Source: Pseudomonadota bacterium
Lineage (GTDB): Bacteria > Pseudomonadota > Alphaproteobacteria > Caulobacterales > Caulobacteraceae
Reading direction: 5' to 3'
Length of the DNA stretch: 25,840 nucleotides
Assembly (NCBI GenBank): GCA_023434265.1
Contig: JAEYTA010000136.1
Location: 1-25,840, forward strand
Below the pieces are notes generated by a model. The model made no database searches, was not told the DNA's origin, and saw nothing but the letters and a program-made list of their open reading frames with translations. A program made the translations under genes and the position numbers. Below, piece after piece: positions 6,508-13,146 of the stretch; position 1 is the stretch's first letter; each line of letters opens with the position of its first letter.

Positions 6508-7322
6508 CTCTTGAGGCGCCAGCCCGAGCGGAACACGGCCCAGCAGGCCACGGCCAGACCCACGGTCAGAGCCGCGCTCATCGCCACGCCGATGCGGATG
6601 TCGCCCTCGGCGTGGCCGATGAACCCCGAACGGAAGCCGTCGATCAGGTAGAAGAAGGGGTTGAAGTGGCTGATGGTCGCGAACGGCTCGGGCAGGTTCT
6701 CGACCAGATAGAAGGCCCCCGACAGGAAGGTCATCGGCATGACCACGAAGTTCTGCACCGCCGCCAGGTGGTCGAACTTCTCGGACCACAGGCCGGCGAA
6801 GACGCCGAGCATGCCCATCATCAGGGAGGCGGCGAGCGCGAACCAGACGATGGCCAGCGCATTGGTCACGCCCAGCCGCGCGAAGGGCAGCACGCACACC
6901 GCCGTCACCAGCCCGACCGCCAGGCCTCGGGTCGCCGCGCCCAGGGAGAAGCCGATGGTCAGCTCCAGCGGCGTCAGCGGCGGGGTCAGGAAGTCCGTCG
7001 CCGTGCCCATGATCTTGGCCTGGATCAGGCTGGAGGAGGCGTTGGCGAAGGCGTTGTTCAGCATCGCCATCATGATCAGGCCCGGCGCCACGAACTCGGC
7101 GAAGGGCGTGCCGTGCAGCGGCGGCCGCGCGCCCTGCAGGGCGACCACGAAGACCATCATGTAGAGCAGGGTGGTGACCACCGGCGCCGCCACCGTCTGC
7201 GCCCCCACCTTCCAGAACCGCCGCACCTCCTTGAGGTACAGGGTCTTCACCCCCTCCCAGTTGACGCCGTGATAGCGGCGCGGCTCGGGCGGACGGACGG
7301 GGATGGCGGCGAGGTCGGTCAT
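6504..7322 (-). CDS. ABC-2 type transporter permease
   Basis: 272 residues. A cytoplasmic N-terminus (with the RYHGVNWEGVKTLYLKEVRR segment) leads into about six membrane helices: roughly 42-63, 78-98, 120-145, 148-172, 185-208 and 240-262. FLSGAFYLVENLPEPF..ISHFNPFFYLIDGFRSGFIG is the characteristic C-terminal ABC-2 segment, as in the E. coli YadH/NodJ-like exporters of lipids, polysaccharides or drugs. The ATPase subunit that it needs is not next to it: upstream is gcrA on the other strand, downstream the unknown 69-residue gene. It must therefore pair with an ATPase encoded elsewhere, and the substrate is unknown. The ribosome site before the ATG is poor. Confidence 0.88.
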   Translation of the reverse strand: MTDLAAIPVRPPEPRRYHGVNWEGVKTLYLKEVRRFWKVGAQTVAAPVVTTLLYMMVFVVALQGARPPLHGTPFAEFVAPGLIMMAMLNNAFANASSSLIQAKIMGTATDFLTPPLTPLELTIGFSLGAATRGLAVGLVTAVCVLPFARLGVTNALAIVWFALAASLMMGMLGVFAGLWSEKFDHLAAVQNFVVMPMTFLSGAFYLVENLPEPFATISHFNPFFYLIDGFRSGFIGHAEGDIRIGVAMSAALTVGLAVACWAVFRSGWRLKS

Positions 7323-7356
7323 CGGGCGGAGATGCGGCGCTGAGGCGTCCAGCGCA

Positions 7357-7480
7357 AGTGGCCAGTGGCCCGTGGCCCGTGGCCAGTGGCCAGTGACCGA
7401 AAGGCGCCGCGCGACCCCGCTGCCCGACCACTCGCCTCAACGCGCCTCACTGGCCACGGGCCACCACCCACTGGCCACGG
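7357..7480. repeat. Heptad-repeat hairpin element, copy B
   Basis: The left arm (7357-7398) is exactly six 7-bp units of the form NGTGGCC, the last being AGTGACC. The right arm (7448-7480) holds about five units of the form GGCCACN, one of them degenerate (ACCCACT). A 49-nt unrelated centre separates them. Unlike the other copies it sits between divergent genes, the ABC permease and gcrA, about 35 bp upstream of the permease start and 170 bp upstream of gcrA. It fills much of this 326-bp gap, the rest of which is the gcrA control region. Confidence 0.85.
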
Positions 7481-7538
7481 CTCGGCCGCGCAGCGGCCGA
7501 GCCTTAACCATACCACATCTAGTTCCTGTGGACGGACC

Positions 7539-7543
7539 GATTC
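7539..7543. promoter_or_regulatory. GANTC site upstream of gcrA
   Basis: GATTC, a CcrM methylation target, 106 bp before the gcrA start. A second GANTC (GAATC) is at 7626-7630, just before the ribosome site. GcrA itself works at methylated GANTC promoters, so self-regulation is possible, but this is inferred from motif matches only. Confidence 0.4.
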
Positions 7544-7559
7544 GCACATATTGCGGCTT

Positions 7560-7574
7560 TTAAGAGGTGGTTTA
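7560..7574. promoter_or_regulatory. CtrA-like box (TTAA-N7-TTTA) upstream of gcrA
   Basis: TTAA, GAGGTGG, TTTA: one mismatch to the CtrA consensus TTAA-N7-TTAA, 75 bp upstream of the gcrA ATG in an AT-richer island. In Caulobacter, CtrA represses gcrA directly. The match in motif, place and target gene makes this the best-supported regulatory site in the window. Confidence 0.6.
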
Positions 7575-7648
7575 CGATTAGTGGTAGGTCGCGGCCCCGG
7601 GAGGAGGGGTCAGGCCCCATATGTTGAATCTCACCGGAGGGCGCCCCC

Positions 7649-8167
7649 ATGACCCCAGGCTGGACCGAAGACCGCGTCGGCGCGCTGAAGAAGCTCTGGC
7701 TGGAAGGCCAGTCGGCGAGCCAGATCGCCAAGGCGCTCGGCGGCGGCGTCACCCGCAACGCCGTCATCGGCAAGGTGCACCGGCTGGGCCTGTCGGGCCG
7801 CGCCGCGCCCTCGCAGCCGGCCCGCGCCACCTTCCGCCCGTCGCGTCCGCGCCCGACCCCGCAGGCGACCCAGGCGCCGTCGGCCCCGCGCCGCATCGAG
7901 GCGGCCCAGCCGCGCCCGGCCGCGCCGACTGTCCCCGCCCCGATGCCCGACCTGCCGGGCACCGCCACGGTCATGACCCTCGGCGCCCACATGTGCAAAT
8001 GGCCGATCGGCGACCCGTCCTCGACCGAGTTCAGCTTCTGCGGCCGCCGCGCCTCGGAAGGGGTCTACTGCGTCGAGCACGCCCGCGTCGCCTACCAGCC
8101 GCAGGTCAGGAAAGGCGGCAAGGACGGGGCCGCCGAACTGGCCCGCTCGCTGCGCCGCTACATCTGA
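7649..8167 (+). CDS. gcrA: Cell-cycle transcriptional regulator GcrA
   Basis: 172 residues, the normal size. GcrA is a sigma70-associated activator that works with CcrM methylation to time cell-cycle genes. The N-terminal DNA-binding helices are clear: WTEDRVGALKKLWLEG (5-20), SASQIAKALGG and TRNAVIGKVHRLGLSGR (35-51). A Pro/Ala/Arg linker (about 52-105) follows. The C-terminal sigma-binding part has MCKWPIGDP, FCGRRASEGVYCVEHARVAYQP, with cysteines spaced as in GcrA. The ATG follows GGAGGG by eight bases. A CtrA-like box and two GANTC sites lie upstream and a strong hairpin downstream, so it is probably monocistronic. Confidence 0.97.
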   Translation: MTPGWTEDRVGALKKLWLEGQSASQIAKALGGGVTRNAVIGKVHRLGLSGRAAPSQPARATFRPSRPRPTPQATQAPSAPRRIEAAQPRPAAPTVPAPMPDLPGTATVMTLGAHMCKWPIGDPSSTEFSFCGRRASEGVYCVEHARVAYQPQVRKGGKDGAAELARSLRRYI

Positions 8168-8185
8168 GAACATTCCTTCCCTGGC

Positions 8186-8210
8186 GGGCGCGCGATCCTT
8201 TCGCGCGCCC
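8186..8210 (+). terminator. Hairpin terminator after gcrA
   Basis: Perfect 10-bp stem GGGCGCGCGA/TCGCGCGCCC with a 5-nt loop, 18 bp after the gcrA stop. It is followed by GTCGTCGTTT, a weak T tract as is usual in GC-rich genomes. Confidence 0.7.
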
Positions 8211-8243
8211 GTCGTCGTTTGGTCGCAAGACCGTCACAGACGC

Positions 8244-8335
8244 CCCCTAGAGGGGCCGCCGTCCGCCTCGGCGCCGCTCCCGCAGCGGCCCCGGGACTGG
8301 GGCGGGGCTGCGGTTCTCCGGGTTGACGCAGCCCC
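8244..8335. other. GC-rich structured stretch after the gcrA terminator
   Basis: Three stems in a row: CCCC-TAGA-GGGG (about 8244-8255), GGGGCCGC/GCGGCCCC (8252-8259 with 8285-8292, competing with the first), and a perfect 9-bp stem GGGGCTGCG/CGCAGCCCC (8304-8312 with 8327-8335). There is no convincing reading frame. It could be a degraded repeat, a second terminator or a small RNA; nothing decides among these. Together with the terminator and the heptad element it accounts for most of the 321-bp gap between gcrA and apaG. Confidence 0.4.
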
Positions 8336-8381
8336 TCACCCGCTCAATGACCCAGACGTCGCGGACAACTCGTCAAACCAA

Positions 8382-8486
8382 TGTGGCCAGTGGCCCGTGG
8401 CTGGTGACCAGTGCCGATGCGGCCGCCGCGAGGAACACTGTCCGACGACCACCGCCAGAGCCACGGGCCACGGGCCGCGGGCCACT
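8382..8486. repeat. Heptad-repeat hairpin element, copy C
   Basis: The left arm (8382-8416) has five 7-bp units of the NGTGGCC type, decaying to GGTGACC and AGTGCCG. The right arm (8459-8486) has four units of the GGCCACN type. The centre is about 42 nt. The right arm ends two bases before the apaG stop codon. The left arm is 215 bp beyond the gcrA stop. The flanking genes converge. Confidence 0.8.
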
Positions 8487-8488
8487 CC

Positions 8489-8896
8489 CTAGTTCAGCAC
8501 CCGCCGCTCCCCCGGCACATCGAGGCTGAAGGCGGGGATGGCGACCTCGAACATGTGGCCGCGGTCGTCGACCATGCGGTAGGTCCCGACCATCGCCCCC
8601 GAGGCCGTGCCCAGCGGGCAGCCCGAGGCGTAGGAATAGCTGTCGCCCGGCTGGATGGTCGGCTGCTCGCCGACCACGCCGGCGCCGCGCACCTCCTCGA
8701 CCTGCCCGCGCCCGTCGGTGATGGTCCAGTGCCGCGCCACCAGCTGCACCGGTCCAGCCGACAGGTTGACGATCTCGACCTGGTAGGCCCACACCCATCG
8801 CCCCGCGTCAGGGTCGGATTGCCCGGCCAGATAGCTGGGGCGCACCCGCACCAGGATGCCATCGGTCTCGGCTTCGTAGGCGCGGCTGTCGTGCAT
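8489..8896 (-). CDS. apaG: ApaG domain protein
   Basis: 135 residues, close to the usual 125-130. It is a fibronectin-III-like beta-sandwich protein. Family signatures include GILVRVRPSYLAGQSDP, the WVWAYQVEIVNLS strand, HWTITDGRGQVEEVRGAGVVGEQP and the core GDSYSYASGCPLGTASGAMVGTYRM. The name derives from the E. coli apaG-apaH operon; a link to cobalt/magnesium resistance was proposed in Salmonella, and the domain also occurs in some eukaryotic F-box proteins. The biochemical role is unsettled. It is divergent from dcd across 92 bp, and its 3' end meets heptad element C. The ribosome site is weak. Confidence 0.93.
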   Translation of the reverse strand: MHDSRAYEAETDGILVRVRPSYLAGQSDPDAGRWVWAYQVEIVNLSAGPVQLVARHWTITDGRGQVEEVRGAGVVGEQPTIQPGDSYSYASGCPLGTASGAMVGTYRMVDDRGHMFEVAIPAFSLDVPGERRVLN

Positions 8897-8988
8897 GATC
8901 CGAATGGGCCCGCGACCCGCGGCCGGGTCAAGCGGCGCCGTATGCGACGGCAGGCGAGACGGGCCGGAAAATCGTGTAAGCGGGAGCC

Positions 8989-10020
8989 ATGACGTCCTTC
9001 GAATCCGCCGCCCCCGGCATCCTGCCCTGCCAGTCCATCGAGACCCTGATCGCCGCCGGCGCCATCGTCTCCGACACGCCTTTCGACGCCGATCAGGTGC
9101 AGCCCGCCAGCCTCGACCTGCGCCTGTCCGACCGGGCCTGGCGCGTGCGCGCCTCCTTCCTGCCCGGCCAGCGCAAGGTCGAGGACCGCATCGCCGACGT
9201 GGCCATGCACGCCATCGACCTGTCGGCCGGCTACGTGATGGAGAAGGGCTGCGTCTACATCGCCCGCCTGCAGGAGCGGCTCAGCCTGCCCAAGGGGCTG
9301 ATCGCCCGCGCCAACCCCAAGAGCTCGACCGGCCGGGTCGACGTCTTCGTGCGCCTGCTCACCGACCGCGGCGGCAGCTTCGACGACGTCGACGAGGGCT
9401 ACGACGGGCCGCTGTATCTCGAGATCGCGCCGCAGACCTTCTCCATCCTCGTCCGCCCCGGCACCCGGCTGAACCAGCTCCGCCTCAAGGCCGGCGAACC
9501 GCCGAAGCTCGAGACCCGCTCGGTCGGCGTCGACCTGACGGGAGCCGAGGGCGGCATCGTCGGCTTCCGCGGCCGCCGGCACGCCGGCGTGGTCGACCTC
9601 GACCACATCGACGGCCACGACCCGCGCGACTTCTGGGAGCCGCTGACGCTGCGCCGCGGCGAGCTGCTGCTCGACCCGGGCGAGTTCTACATCCTCGCCT
9701 CCTCCGACGACGTCGAGATCCCGGTCGATCAGGCCGCGGAGATGACTCCCATCGACCCGTCCGTCGGCGAGTTCCGGGTTCACTACGCGGGCTTCTTCGA
9801 TCCGGGCTTCGGCACCGACGAGGCCCACGGCGCCGGCTCCAAGGGCGTGCTGGAGGTGCGCACCCACGACACCCCCTTCCTGCTCGAGCACGGCCAGATC
9901 GTCGCCCGCCTCGTCTACGAACCCCTCACCGAGCGCCCCACCCGCCTCTACGGCGAGGGCGGCAGCCACTACCAGCGTCAGGGTCTGAAGCTGTCGAAAC
10001 ACTTCCGGCCGTGGGGGTGA
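8989..10020 (+). CDS. dcd: 2'-deoxycytidine 5'-triphosphate deaminase, long two-domain form
   Basis: 343 residues, against about 190 for E. coli Dcd; the long form is typical of alphaproteobacteria. It deaminates dCTP to dUTP for thymidylate synthesis. The first dUTPase-like fold has QPASLDLRL (38-46), the catalytic-loop KSSTGRVDVFVR (111-122) and GYDGPLYLE (137-145), which holds the glutamate equivalent to the catalytic residue of E. coli Dcd. The second half repeats the fold, with GEFYILASSDDVEIP, FRVHYAGFFDPGFGTD and LEVRTHDTPFLLEHGQIVARLVYEP. The ATG at 8989 follows GGGAG closely. Four bases after its stop begins heptad element D. Confidence 0.93.
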   Translation: MTSFESAAPGILPCQSIETLIAAGAIVSDTPFDADQVQPASLDLRLSDRAWRVRASFLPGQRKVEDRIADVAMHAIDLSAGYVMEKGCVYIARLQERLSLPKGLIARANPKSSTGRVDVFVRLLTDRGGSFDDVDEGYDGPLYLEIAPQTFSILVRPGTRLNQLRLKAGEPPKLETRSVGVDLTGAEGGIVGFRGRRHAGVVDLDHIDGHDPRDFWEPLTLRRGELLLDPGEFYILASSDDVEIPVDQAAEMTPIDPSVGEFRVHYAGFFDPGFGTDEAHGAGSKGVLEVRTHDTPFLLEHGQIVARLVYEPLTERPTRLYGEGGSHYQRQGLKLSKHFRPWG

Positions 10021-10024
10021 GGGA

Positions 10025-10142
10025 AGTGGCCCGTGGCCGGTGACCAGTGGCCGGTGACGGCCGCGTGCGGATTGGCCAGCTTCGTCAGTCGTCGGCGACG
10101 CCTGAGGTCTCACTAGCCACTGGCCACCGGCCACCGGCCACT
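10025..10142. repeat. Heptad-repeat hairpin element, copy D
   Basis: The left arm (10025-10059) has five 7-bp units of the NGTGGCC type; the right arm (10115-10142) has four units of the GGCCACN type. Over four units the left arm and the inverted right arm agree at 25 of 28 positions, the strongest stem of the four copies. The centre is 55 nt. The element fills the convergent gap between dcd and the MFS gene exactly: it begins four bases after the dcd stop and its last base is part of the MFS stop codon. Confidence 0.88.
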
Positions 10143-11434
10143 CAGCTCAGCCGGTCCGCCTTCCTCAGCCCCGGGAACATCCCCGCCCACAGCCCCGTCG
10201 CCGCCAGGGCGCCGGCGCCGCCGAACACCGCCGCGCCGACCGCGCCCAGCAGCCGGACCGCCACGCCGGAATAGGCCTCGCCCAGCTCGTTCGAGGCGCC
10301 GATGAACAGCATCGACACCGAGCTGACCCGGCCGCGCATGTGATCGGGCGTGGCCAGCTGCACAAGGGTCTGGCGGATGTTGACGCTGACCATGTCCGCC
10401 GCTCCGCCGATCAGCAGGGCCGCGCCCGAGATCCACACCACCTTCGACAGGCCGAAGGTCAGGGTGCACAGGCCGAACACCGCCACCGCCGCGAACATCC
10501 AGCGCCCGCCGTGGCGCACGATCGGGAAGCGGCTCAGGTAGACCGCCATCGACAGGGCCCCCACCCCGAAGGCGGCGCGCAGCAGGCCGAAGCCCTCGGG
10601 CCCGACGTGCAGGATGTCGCGCGCGAAGATCGGCGTCAGCAGCGCCACCCCGGCCAGCAGCACCACCACCAGATCCAGAGAGATGGCCCCCAGCACGATC
10701 TTGGTCCGCCAGACATAGGCCAGCCCCTCCCGGACCGCCTCGAGCGGCGGCTGCTTCCCCTCGGGATTATGCGGCTTGCCGCTGGTGCGGATCAGCACGA
10801 AGGCGGCCACGCCCAGCAGGAAAAGCCCCATGGCGCAGGCGTAGGCCAGCGGCACGTTGATCCCCACGATCACCCCGCCCAGCGCCGGGCCGGCGATGGC
10901 CCCGGTCTGGAAGGCGATCGACTGCGCCGCGATGGCCGGCGGCAGGGCGCGTCGGCCCACCACCATGGGCAGGAAGGACTGGCTGGCCGGGGCGAGGAAG
11001 GCTCGCGCCGCTCCGAACACCGCCGCCACCGCCAGCAGCCCCCACAGCGGCGGGTCGCCGTGCAGGGCCAGCAGCAGGAAGGCGCCGGCGCAGAGCCCCT
11101 CCACCACGATCGACAGGGCCACGGTGCGCTTGCGGTCGCGGCGGTCGGCCATGGCTCCGGCCGGCAGGGTGAAGGCCAGCAGCGGCAGGAACTGGCACAG
11201 GCCGACCAGCCCCAGGTACAGGCTGGCCTGCTCCACCGGATGGTCGCGCCGCGCGATCTCGTAGACCTGCCACAGCAGGGCCGACGACTGGATCTGGATG
11301 CCGAGCACCGCCACCACCCGCCCGAACCACAGCAGGCGGAAGTCGCGGATGCCCCAGGGGCTGGCCGGGCCCTCGGGCGGTTCCGGCGGGACCGGGGGCG
11401 TCACCGGGGCGGTGTCGAGGCTGTCGGTGGTCAC
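10142..11434 (-). CDS. MFS exporter (enterobactin-exporter-like group)
   Basis: 430 residues from a GTG at 11434. The upstream cupin gene stops within the same four bases (GTGA overlap), which fixes this start and implies translational coupling. After a Pro/Thr-rich cytoplasmic tail (1-33) and WGIRDFRLLWFGRVV come about twelve membrane helices. The loop after helix 2 reads AGAMADRRDRKRTVALS, the MFS motif A. TPDHMRGRVSSVSMLFIGASNELGEAYSG in the C half is typical of the MFS_3 (EntS-like) family, which exports siderophores, drugs or metabolites from the inner membrane. The substrate is unknown. Its stop codon overlaps heptad element D. Confidence 0.88.
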   Translation of the reverse strand: MTTDSLDTAPVTPPVPPEPPEGPASPWGIRDFRLLWFGRVVAVLGIQIQSSALLWQVYEIARRDHPVEQASLYLGLVGLCQFLPLLAFTLPAGAMADRRDRKRTVALSIVVEGLCAGAFLLLALHGDPPLWGLLAVAAVFGAARAFLAPASQSFLPMVVGRRALPPAIAAQSIAFQTGAIAGPALGGVIVGINVPLAYACAMGLFLLGVAAFVLIRTSGKPHNPEGKQPPLEAVREGLAYVWRTKIVLGAISLDLVVVLLAGVALLTPIFARDILHVGPEGFGLLRAAFGVGALSMAVYLSRFPIVRHGGRWMFAAVAVFGLCTLTFGLSKVVWISGAALLIGGAADMVSVNIRQTLVQLATPDHMRGRVSSVSMLFIGASNELGEAYSGVAVRLLGAVGAAVFGGAGALAATGLWAGMFPGLRKADRLS

Positions 11435-11901
11435 GTGCGGCGCGGAACCTTCGGATACGGCGTCCCGTCGCGGTGCAGATAGCCTTCCGGCCGGAAGACC
11501 ATGTCGATGTCGGGATAGTCCCCGGAATCCCCGCCGGGCGTCCGGGTTCCCACCTCCAGCAGCACCGCCTCGGCGCCCGACCGGTTCTCGATCTTGTGCC
11601 CGTTCCGGACCCCGGCCCTGAAGCCCGCGCAGTCGCCGGCGCGCAGCACGGTCTCCCCGTCGTCCTCGACCAGCACCACCTCGCCCTCCAGCACCCAGAC
11701 GAACTCGTCCTCGCCCTCGTGCCAGTGGCGCTGGCTCGACCAGGCCCCGGCCGGCAGGCGCAACAGGTTGACCCCGAACTGGCTCAGCCCGGCGGCGTCG
11801 CCCAGCTTCCAGCGCCGCCGCGGCTTGCACGGCCCGGCGAATTCCTCGGGATAGCCTGTGCCGTGCCCGGTCGGCGCGGTTTCGATGTCGATCTTCGGCA
11901 T
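11431..11901 (-). CDS. Cupin-domain protein
   Basis: 156 residues from the ATG at 11901; an earlier in-frame ATG at 11943 would cross into the dapE promoter region. It is a single small beta-barrel with cupin motif 1, HWHEGEDEF (His59, His61, Glu66), and motif 2, with GDCAGFRAG and His102 in NGHKIEN. These residues form the metal site, so metal-dependent binding or isomerase/dioxygenase chemistry is possible. The C-terminal stretch DYPDIDMVFRPEGYLHRDGTPYP is shared by a group of bacterial cupins of unknown substrate. It is coupled to the MFS gene by a GTGA overlap and divergent from dapE by 48 bp. Confidence 0.85.
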   Translation of the reverse strand: MPKIDIETAPTGHGTGYPEEFAGPCKPRRRWKLGDAAGLSQFGVNLLRLPAGAWSSQRHWHEGEDEFVWVLEGEVVLVEDDGETVLRAGDCAGFRAGVRNGHKIENRSGAEAVLLEVGTRTPGGDSGDYPDIDMVFRPEGYLHRDGTPYPKVPRRT

Positions 11902-11939
11902 GGGACGGAGCCTATTCCCAATCTCCGGAACCCCGTAAA

Positions 11940-11949
11940 GCAAGCTTGC
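11940..11949. promoter_or_regulatory. 10-bp palindrome abutting the dapE start codon
   Basis: GCAAGCTTGC is a perfect palindrome whose last base is directly before the dapE ATG. It takes the place where a ribosome site would be expected; none is visible. It may be an operator, or chance in a 48-bp divergent gap. Confidence 0.3.
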
Positions 11950-13146
11950 ATGAGCCCCGCATCAACTCCGGTTATCGATCCTGTCGAACTGACCCGCGAC
12001 CTGATCCGTCGCCCCTCGGTCACGCCCGCCGACGAAGGCGCCATGGACGTGCTGGAGCGGGCCCTGGCCGGCCTCGGCTTTCACTGCCGGCGGATGCCGT
12101 TCGGCCCCGCCTCGAGCAGCGAAGCGGTAGGCGACCAAGGAGTCATCGAGAACCTCTACGCCCGGCGCGGAACGGCCGGGCCGAACCTCTGCTTCGCCGG
12201 CCACACCGACGTGGTCCCCACCGGTTCGCCCGCCGCCTGGTCGGCCGCCCCGTTCGAGGCGGAGATCCGCGACGGCGTGCTCTATGGCCGCGGCGCCGTC
12301 GACATGAAGGGCGGCATCGCCGCCTGGGTCGCCGCCGTCTCCCGCATCCTCGCCGAGGGCGATGTGCCCGGCTCGCTCAGCTTCCTGATCACCGGCGACG
12401 AGGAAGGCCCCGCCCTGCACGGCACGAAGAAGGTGGTCGAGGCGCTGATGGCCGAGGGCGAGGTCATCGACGCCTGCGTGGTGGGCGAACCCTCCTCCCA
12501 GCACGCGCTCGGCGACACCATCAAGATCGGCCGCCGCGGCTCGCTCAACACCTGGATCACCGTCCACGGCCGCCAGGGCCACGTCGCCTATCCCGACCGC
12601 GCCGCCAACCCCGTGCCGGTGCTGGCCCGCCTCGCCGCCCGCCTCGCCGACCACCGCCTCGACGAGGGCTACACCGCCTTCCAGCCGTCCAACCTCGAGC
12701 TCACCACCCTCGACGTCGGCAACACCGCCACCAACCTGATCCCGGCCGAGGCGCGCGGCCGGCTGAACATCCGCTTCAACCCGAACCACACCGGCGACAG
12801 CCTGATGGCCTGGCTCAACGCCGAGGCTGGCCGGGCCCAGGCCGAAAGCGGCCTGCGCATCGAGCTGGAGCACCTGCACTCCGGCGACGCCTTCCTGACC
12901 GAGATCGGCCCCTTCGTCGTCGGCGTGCAGGACGCGGTCGAGGCCGTGACCGGCCGCCGCCCCGAGGCCTCGACCACCGGCGGCACCTCCGACGCCCGCT
13001 TCATCCGCGCCATGGCCCCGGTGCTGGAGCTCGGCCTCGTCGGCCAGACCATGCACCAGATCGACGAACGCGCCCCCGTCGCCGAGATCGAGGCCCTGAC
13101 CGAGGTCTACCGCCGGGTGATCGAGACCTTCTTCGCGCGCCTCTAG
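11950..13146 (+). CDS. dapE: Succinyl-diaminopimelate desuccinylase
   Basis: 398 residues; M20 family di-zinc enzyme. It removes succinate from N-succinyl-LL-2,6-diaminopimelate in the lysine and peptidoglycan-precursor pathway. Visible signatures are the first zinc ligand in CFAGHTDVVPTG, the bridging Asp in YGRGAVDMKGG, the catalytic glutamate pair in ITGDEEGPA, GEPSS, GRRGSLN, the dimer-domain HGRQGHVAYPDRAANPV, and the C-terminal TTGGTSDARF and MHQIDE with the last zinc histidine. The start is the ATG at 11950; the frame is open far upstream but that part overlaps the cupin gene. There is no good ribosome site, so a leaderless or weakly initiated message is possible. Its stop overlaps that of the small membrane-protein gene on the other strand. 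Confidence 0.95.
   Translation: MSPASTPVIDPVELTRDLIRRPSVTPADEGAMDVLERALAGLGFHCRRMPFGPASSSEAVGDQGVIENLYARRGTAGPNLCFAGHTDVVPTGSPAAWSAAPFEAEIRDGVLYGRGAVDMKGGIAAWVAAVSRILAEGDVPGSLSFLITGDEEGPALHGTKKVVEALMAEGEVIDACVVGEPSSQHALGDTIKIGRRGSLNTWITVHGRQGHVAYPDRAANPVPVLARLAARLADHRLDEGYTAFQPSNLELTTLDVGNTATNLIPAEARGRLNIRFNPNHTGDSLMAWLNAEAGRAQAESGLRIELEHLHSGDAFLTEIGPFVVGVQDAVEAVTGRRPEASTTGGTSDARFIRAMAPVLELGLVGQTMHQIDERAPVAEIEALTEVYRRVIETFFARL

Noticed and set aside
7527..7535. DnaA-box-like sequence (CCGTCCACA on the minus strand) upstream of gcrA
   Set aside because: Only 6 of 9 bases match the consensus. DnaA does activate gcrA in Caulobacter, but one weak match is not enough to annotate.
8323..8529. Small plus-strand frame starting MTQPLTRSMTQ
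   Set aside because: No ribosome site; it runs through the heptad repeat into antisense apaG.
8494..10134. 546-codon minus-strand frame covering dcd and part of apaG
   Set aside because: Antisense to dcd for most of its length, and out of frame with the real apaG.
10025..10142. Possible relation of the heptad elements to the CcrM-associated intergenic repeats known from Caulobacter
   Set aside because: Those repeats carry GANTC sites in their palindromes; I find no GANTC in any of the four heptad elements, so they seem to be a different family.
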